From a virus: 59,920 bases of DNA. Under the pieces are notes generated by a model. That model searched no databases and was not told the DNA's origin. It saw only the letters and a program-made list of their open reading frames with translations. A program made the translations under genes and the position numbers. The stretch lies in IMG/VR virus record IMGVR_UViG_3300020220_000051, positions 1-59,920 of that record; one strand, written 5' to 3'. Below, in pieces: positions 59,801 through 59,920 of this stretch (within the stretch, counting starts at the first letter, position 1; every line of letters begins with the position of its first letter).

Positions 59801-59920
59801 CTGACAGAAGATTAAAAGATAACATTAAACTTATAGGCGTTTCTCCGTCAGGCATTAACATATATGAATTTACATATGTATGGGATAGCAACACAAGATT
59901 CATAGGTGTCATGGCTCAGG
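53830..59920 (+). CDS. Giant tape-measure-like protein with peptidase-S74-like chaperone domain, partial
   Basis: From ATG 53830 the frame is open to the window end (2030 codons, no stop). Residues 1-60 have a Lys/Asp/Gly linker (GGKGGKDDKGDDKGKEE). About 130-700 is strongly hydrophobic with many membrane-like segments. About 735-1640 holds ten tandem repeats (unit hallmark KMANLEV, then GTxxAKLV, PLxxFGKA, GSxWF). A helical region follows, then an 11-glycine run (1952-1962) and SDRRLKDNIKLIG, IYEFTYVW, IGVMAQ, the start of an S74 intramolecular chaperone domain. Position after the tube and chaperone-like genes and hydrophobic helices suggest tape measure; S74 suggests a trimeric fibre-like end. 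Confidence 0.6.
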   Translation, partial: MANADAQYIGQQLNKLLGPGAPINAILEKIEKNTGGKGGKDDKGDDKGKEEKKGEKIDAGDIASSAKALAELIKALSEAESIDKSLGSNVAIVINDIVTALDEATKEMDTEKMQATADLMNAILGNAGTFMKDMAAMSVLTPLSMAGAAGFGATVAMTLRILSGVLMNATINMAAVVELMGVAGGAALFGLAMAAWLFLAPMAALGALVFSVVVFAMLSLFSLLAASAVTNVAAVAELVGIGGSAIMFALGMTIISLLMVPFAKGALVFAIVVAAMLLIFGLVAMAVPQLAIATAGIAAIAGTAFRLTLTFILIGFFAKQFAIGALVFALTVGAMLLIFGAVAKLFPAVLTAAEAISIIAGVAFRLGLTFVLIGLFAKTFAIGALTFILAMGVLLLVMGATAALFPEITLAATAINSMTKPILSLTVALLIAGLFPMKVLLGGVVISVAIALLSGAFALAGQVAVWIDFGAQAVQKMVNPTMLIGAAALVAGFFAPQIILGAGALAISIVLLGGAFALAGIPVIAAAIHLGSFTLGKASFPLMIFSAVLAIYSFLDAPRVIAGAAALAGSIILLAGAFAIFGIPLLAALVIIGSIALETAAIPLMVFAGVVAVIGSLPGINMDNIHALADSISVLGLSVASLGFPLIALFVILGGTSLVFASAGIIALTGAVAVFNQVKYDKKTGQLMGDMITSLAYAILEGFAIMGNPISAYLIMYGSIAMATASYAITTLAEAVAKIANLEVTSMVVANPGTDKAQLVLGETRKLKKSDFKDAANNIKLMITTLTGPLMEFGMAASVGSSWFTKGIMQKGLEMMPIMADSIATLAEGVAKMANLEVMTNVVINPGTDKAKLVMGEVRKLDKSDFKEASKNIKLILTSLTDPLMEFGKAVDEGSGWFTAGYIESGLEMMPKLSDSMVVLAEGVAKMANLEVMTNVVINPGTKDAKLVMGDVRKLDKSDFSAAAKNINAILSAITSPLMEFGKAVDEGSSWFSDGYIEMGLDMFGKLSSSMVTLAKGVQQMASLEVIENEVINKGTKDAMIVPGKVIKLNEGHFTASATNIGAILSNITSPLMDFGKALDEGSGWFSDGYIATGVEYFGILTESLTTLATGIQGMANLEVTQNKVINKGTKEAMIVPDKVTKLQESDFKAAATNIGTLLSTLTAPLTNFGIQLEGGTGGGGFFSFFADAISPNYMQIGLEGLGTLSGSLTGLAEGMAKMANMEFITQEIVNKGTPDAKLVPGKVMKVTPQMMEQAALSVGALLAGMTSPLTDFGIALEGGTGGGGGLLDFFADLVSKDYMRIGLEGIGTLSGSLGSLAEGMAKMANMEFIEQTIVGRGTPDAKVVPGKIRQVTEGMMTQAGKNVGALIVSLTEPLTNFGKQLEGGTGGSGSWWDFWSDWVSPDYMRIGLEGLGTLSESLGGLAEGIVKMANLEVVVNKVIDDGKGGTKIVPDYVRKLSWVDFANAGSNVGTILSWIATPLTDFGKAMEEGSSWFSGGYVEKGLEGLGLLSESLGGLAEGVIKMAQMQVITQKVINPGTPKAKVVPDQVITLNEGHFELAAAGIGKILDGLAGPLGDFGRAYAGGGSFFGIVFGDVKSGIEAMGEVAEPIGVLADAIIKMGSGQFVQQEVVKDKKGNPKLVPGKVINFTDMVADAKVNLYDILTFFPGALSEAGHLAHANYEGLTHMMWHLDNTINPTFELLIETTELYSEATAVIMKVRAKYPEVYGLEFAGNSPFIWPVKRYISGAELISKSVGVLKDALWNFHTYINPGLQENVTASLLYYRATDIFQKAKDKNIPMDQLILSFDVSMSILGRTMKRDMNIPALQNLWHFTNQMQRLSNMVTPFERFTKAFTQFAKDMGTFSHNFMVMTPDGINAYKIWTDAVVTVANTDFSLIESKIQAMRDIAASIYKAGDPEIPGADLTQTLGEKLGAIGNTAQNVVSSPTPGSIVGGGGGGGGGGGDATAIAQAVKSALSNLTVQKLTVSEMYTSDRRLKDNIKLIGVSPSGINIYEFTYVWDSNTRFIGVMAQ
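56041..58700 (+). repeat. Ten tandem coding repeats of 282-315 bp
   Basis: The codon for the residue before MANLEV (or its variants) occurs at 56041, 56323, 56605, 56887, 57169, 57481, 57796, 58111, 58393 and 58681. Spacings are 282 (four times), 312, 315, 315, 282 and 288 nt, all multiples of three. The longer units carry an inserted Gly-rich loop (EGGTGGGG). DNA of units 2 and 3 is the most alike. Confidence 0.85.
59683..59715 (+). repeat. GGAGGC microsatellite encoding 11 glycines
   Basis: Five GGAGGC units plus one GGC encode a flexible polyglycine linker just before the S74-like domain. A length-variable hinge is likely. Confidence 0.85.

Noticed and set aside
53859-59912. A dozen long minus-strand ORFs (up to 265 codons) opposite the giant gene
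   Set aside because: They mirror the codon pattern of the + strand frame, have Ala/Ser/Pro-rich low-complexity translations and no motifs; the + frame is open throughout and ends in a recognisable S74-like domain.
1-59920. CRISPR arrays, insertion sequences or homing endonucleases
   Set aside because: No regularly spaced direct repeats with spacers, no transposase and no HNH, GIY-YIG or LAGLIDADG signature seen; the repeats found are promoters, tags or coding repeats.

Overview
The window is a continuous piece of a large, AT-rich, T4-like contractile-tailed bacteriophage genome. The evidence is the set of T4-type proteins recognisable from motifs: split DNA polymerase (gp43), clamp (gp45), clamp loader (gp44 and a probable gp62), helicase (gp41), UvsX, gp46/gp47, type II topoisomerase (gp39/gp52), RNase H, late sigma factor (gp55), gp4, portal (gp20), terminase (gp16/gp17), sheath (gp18) and tube (gp19). 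All but one gene lie on the + strand, packed with ATGA/TAATG overlaps. The host cannot be proven from this window. Leaders are A-rich with few Shine-Dalgarno sequences and several TTG/GTG starts are used, which would fit a Bacteroidetes-type host, but that is only inference.

Layout. 1-5 kb: small genes, several starting with a shared N-terminal tag (MKHIHTFESFLNE type), a ligase-like nucleotidyltransferase and a membrane-anchored GAF-like protein. 5.1-5.4 kb: Hsp20, the only minus-strand gene, divergent from dUTPase across an operator-like region. 5.7-14.8 kb: dUTPase, N-terminal half of DNA polymerase, class II ribonucleotide reductase, NAD-dependent ligase, topoisomerase large subunit. 14.8-19 kb: second tagged-gene cluster, then Dps-like, ATP-grasp and PAP2 phosphatase genes. 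19-29.8 kb: topoisomerase gp52, ClpP-like protease, clamp, C-terminal half of DNA polymerase, UvsX, gp41, gp47, gp46. 29.8-37 kb: gp15-like neck protein, a virion protein with a probable frameshift, gp55, gp4 (frame broken), portal. 37-43 kb: small early-type genes, 2OG-Fe(II) oxygenase, DUF4385, gp44, KTSC, RNase H, gp62-like. 43-59.9 kb: structural protein, terminase, sheath, tube, chaperone-like pair and a giant tape-measure-like ORF that runs off the end and carries a peptidase-S74-like domain.

How it fits together. At least eleven GATATATA sites (plus one GATAAATAC) mostly lie 28-39 nt upstream of virion genes and tagged genes. With a gp55-like sigma encoded here, they look like late promoters. 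The tag resembles the T4 capsid-targeting sequence (MKTYQEFIAE) and ends in an L/I-x-E prohead-protease-like site, so the tagged proteins are probably packaged in the head. Three near-identical ~88-bp elements with an AACTTT/AAAGTT inverted repeat sit before NAD ligase and two small early-type genes and look like a second regulated promoter class.
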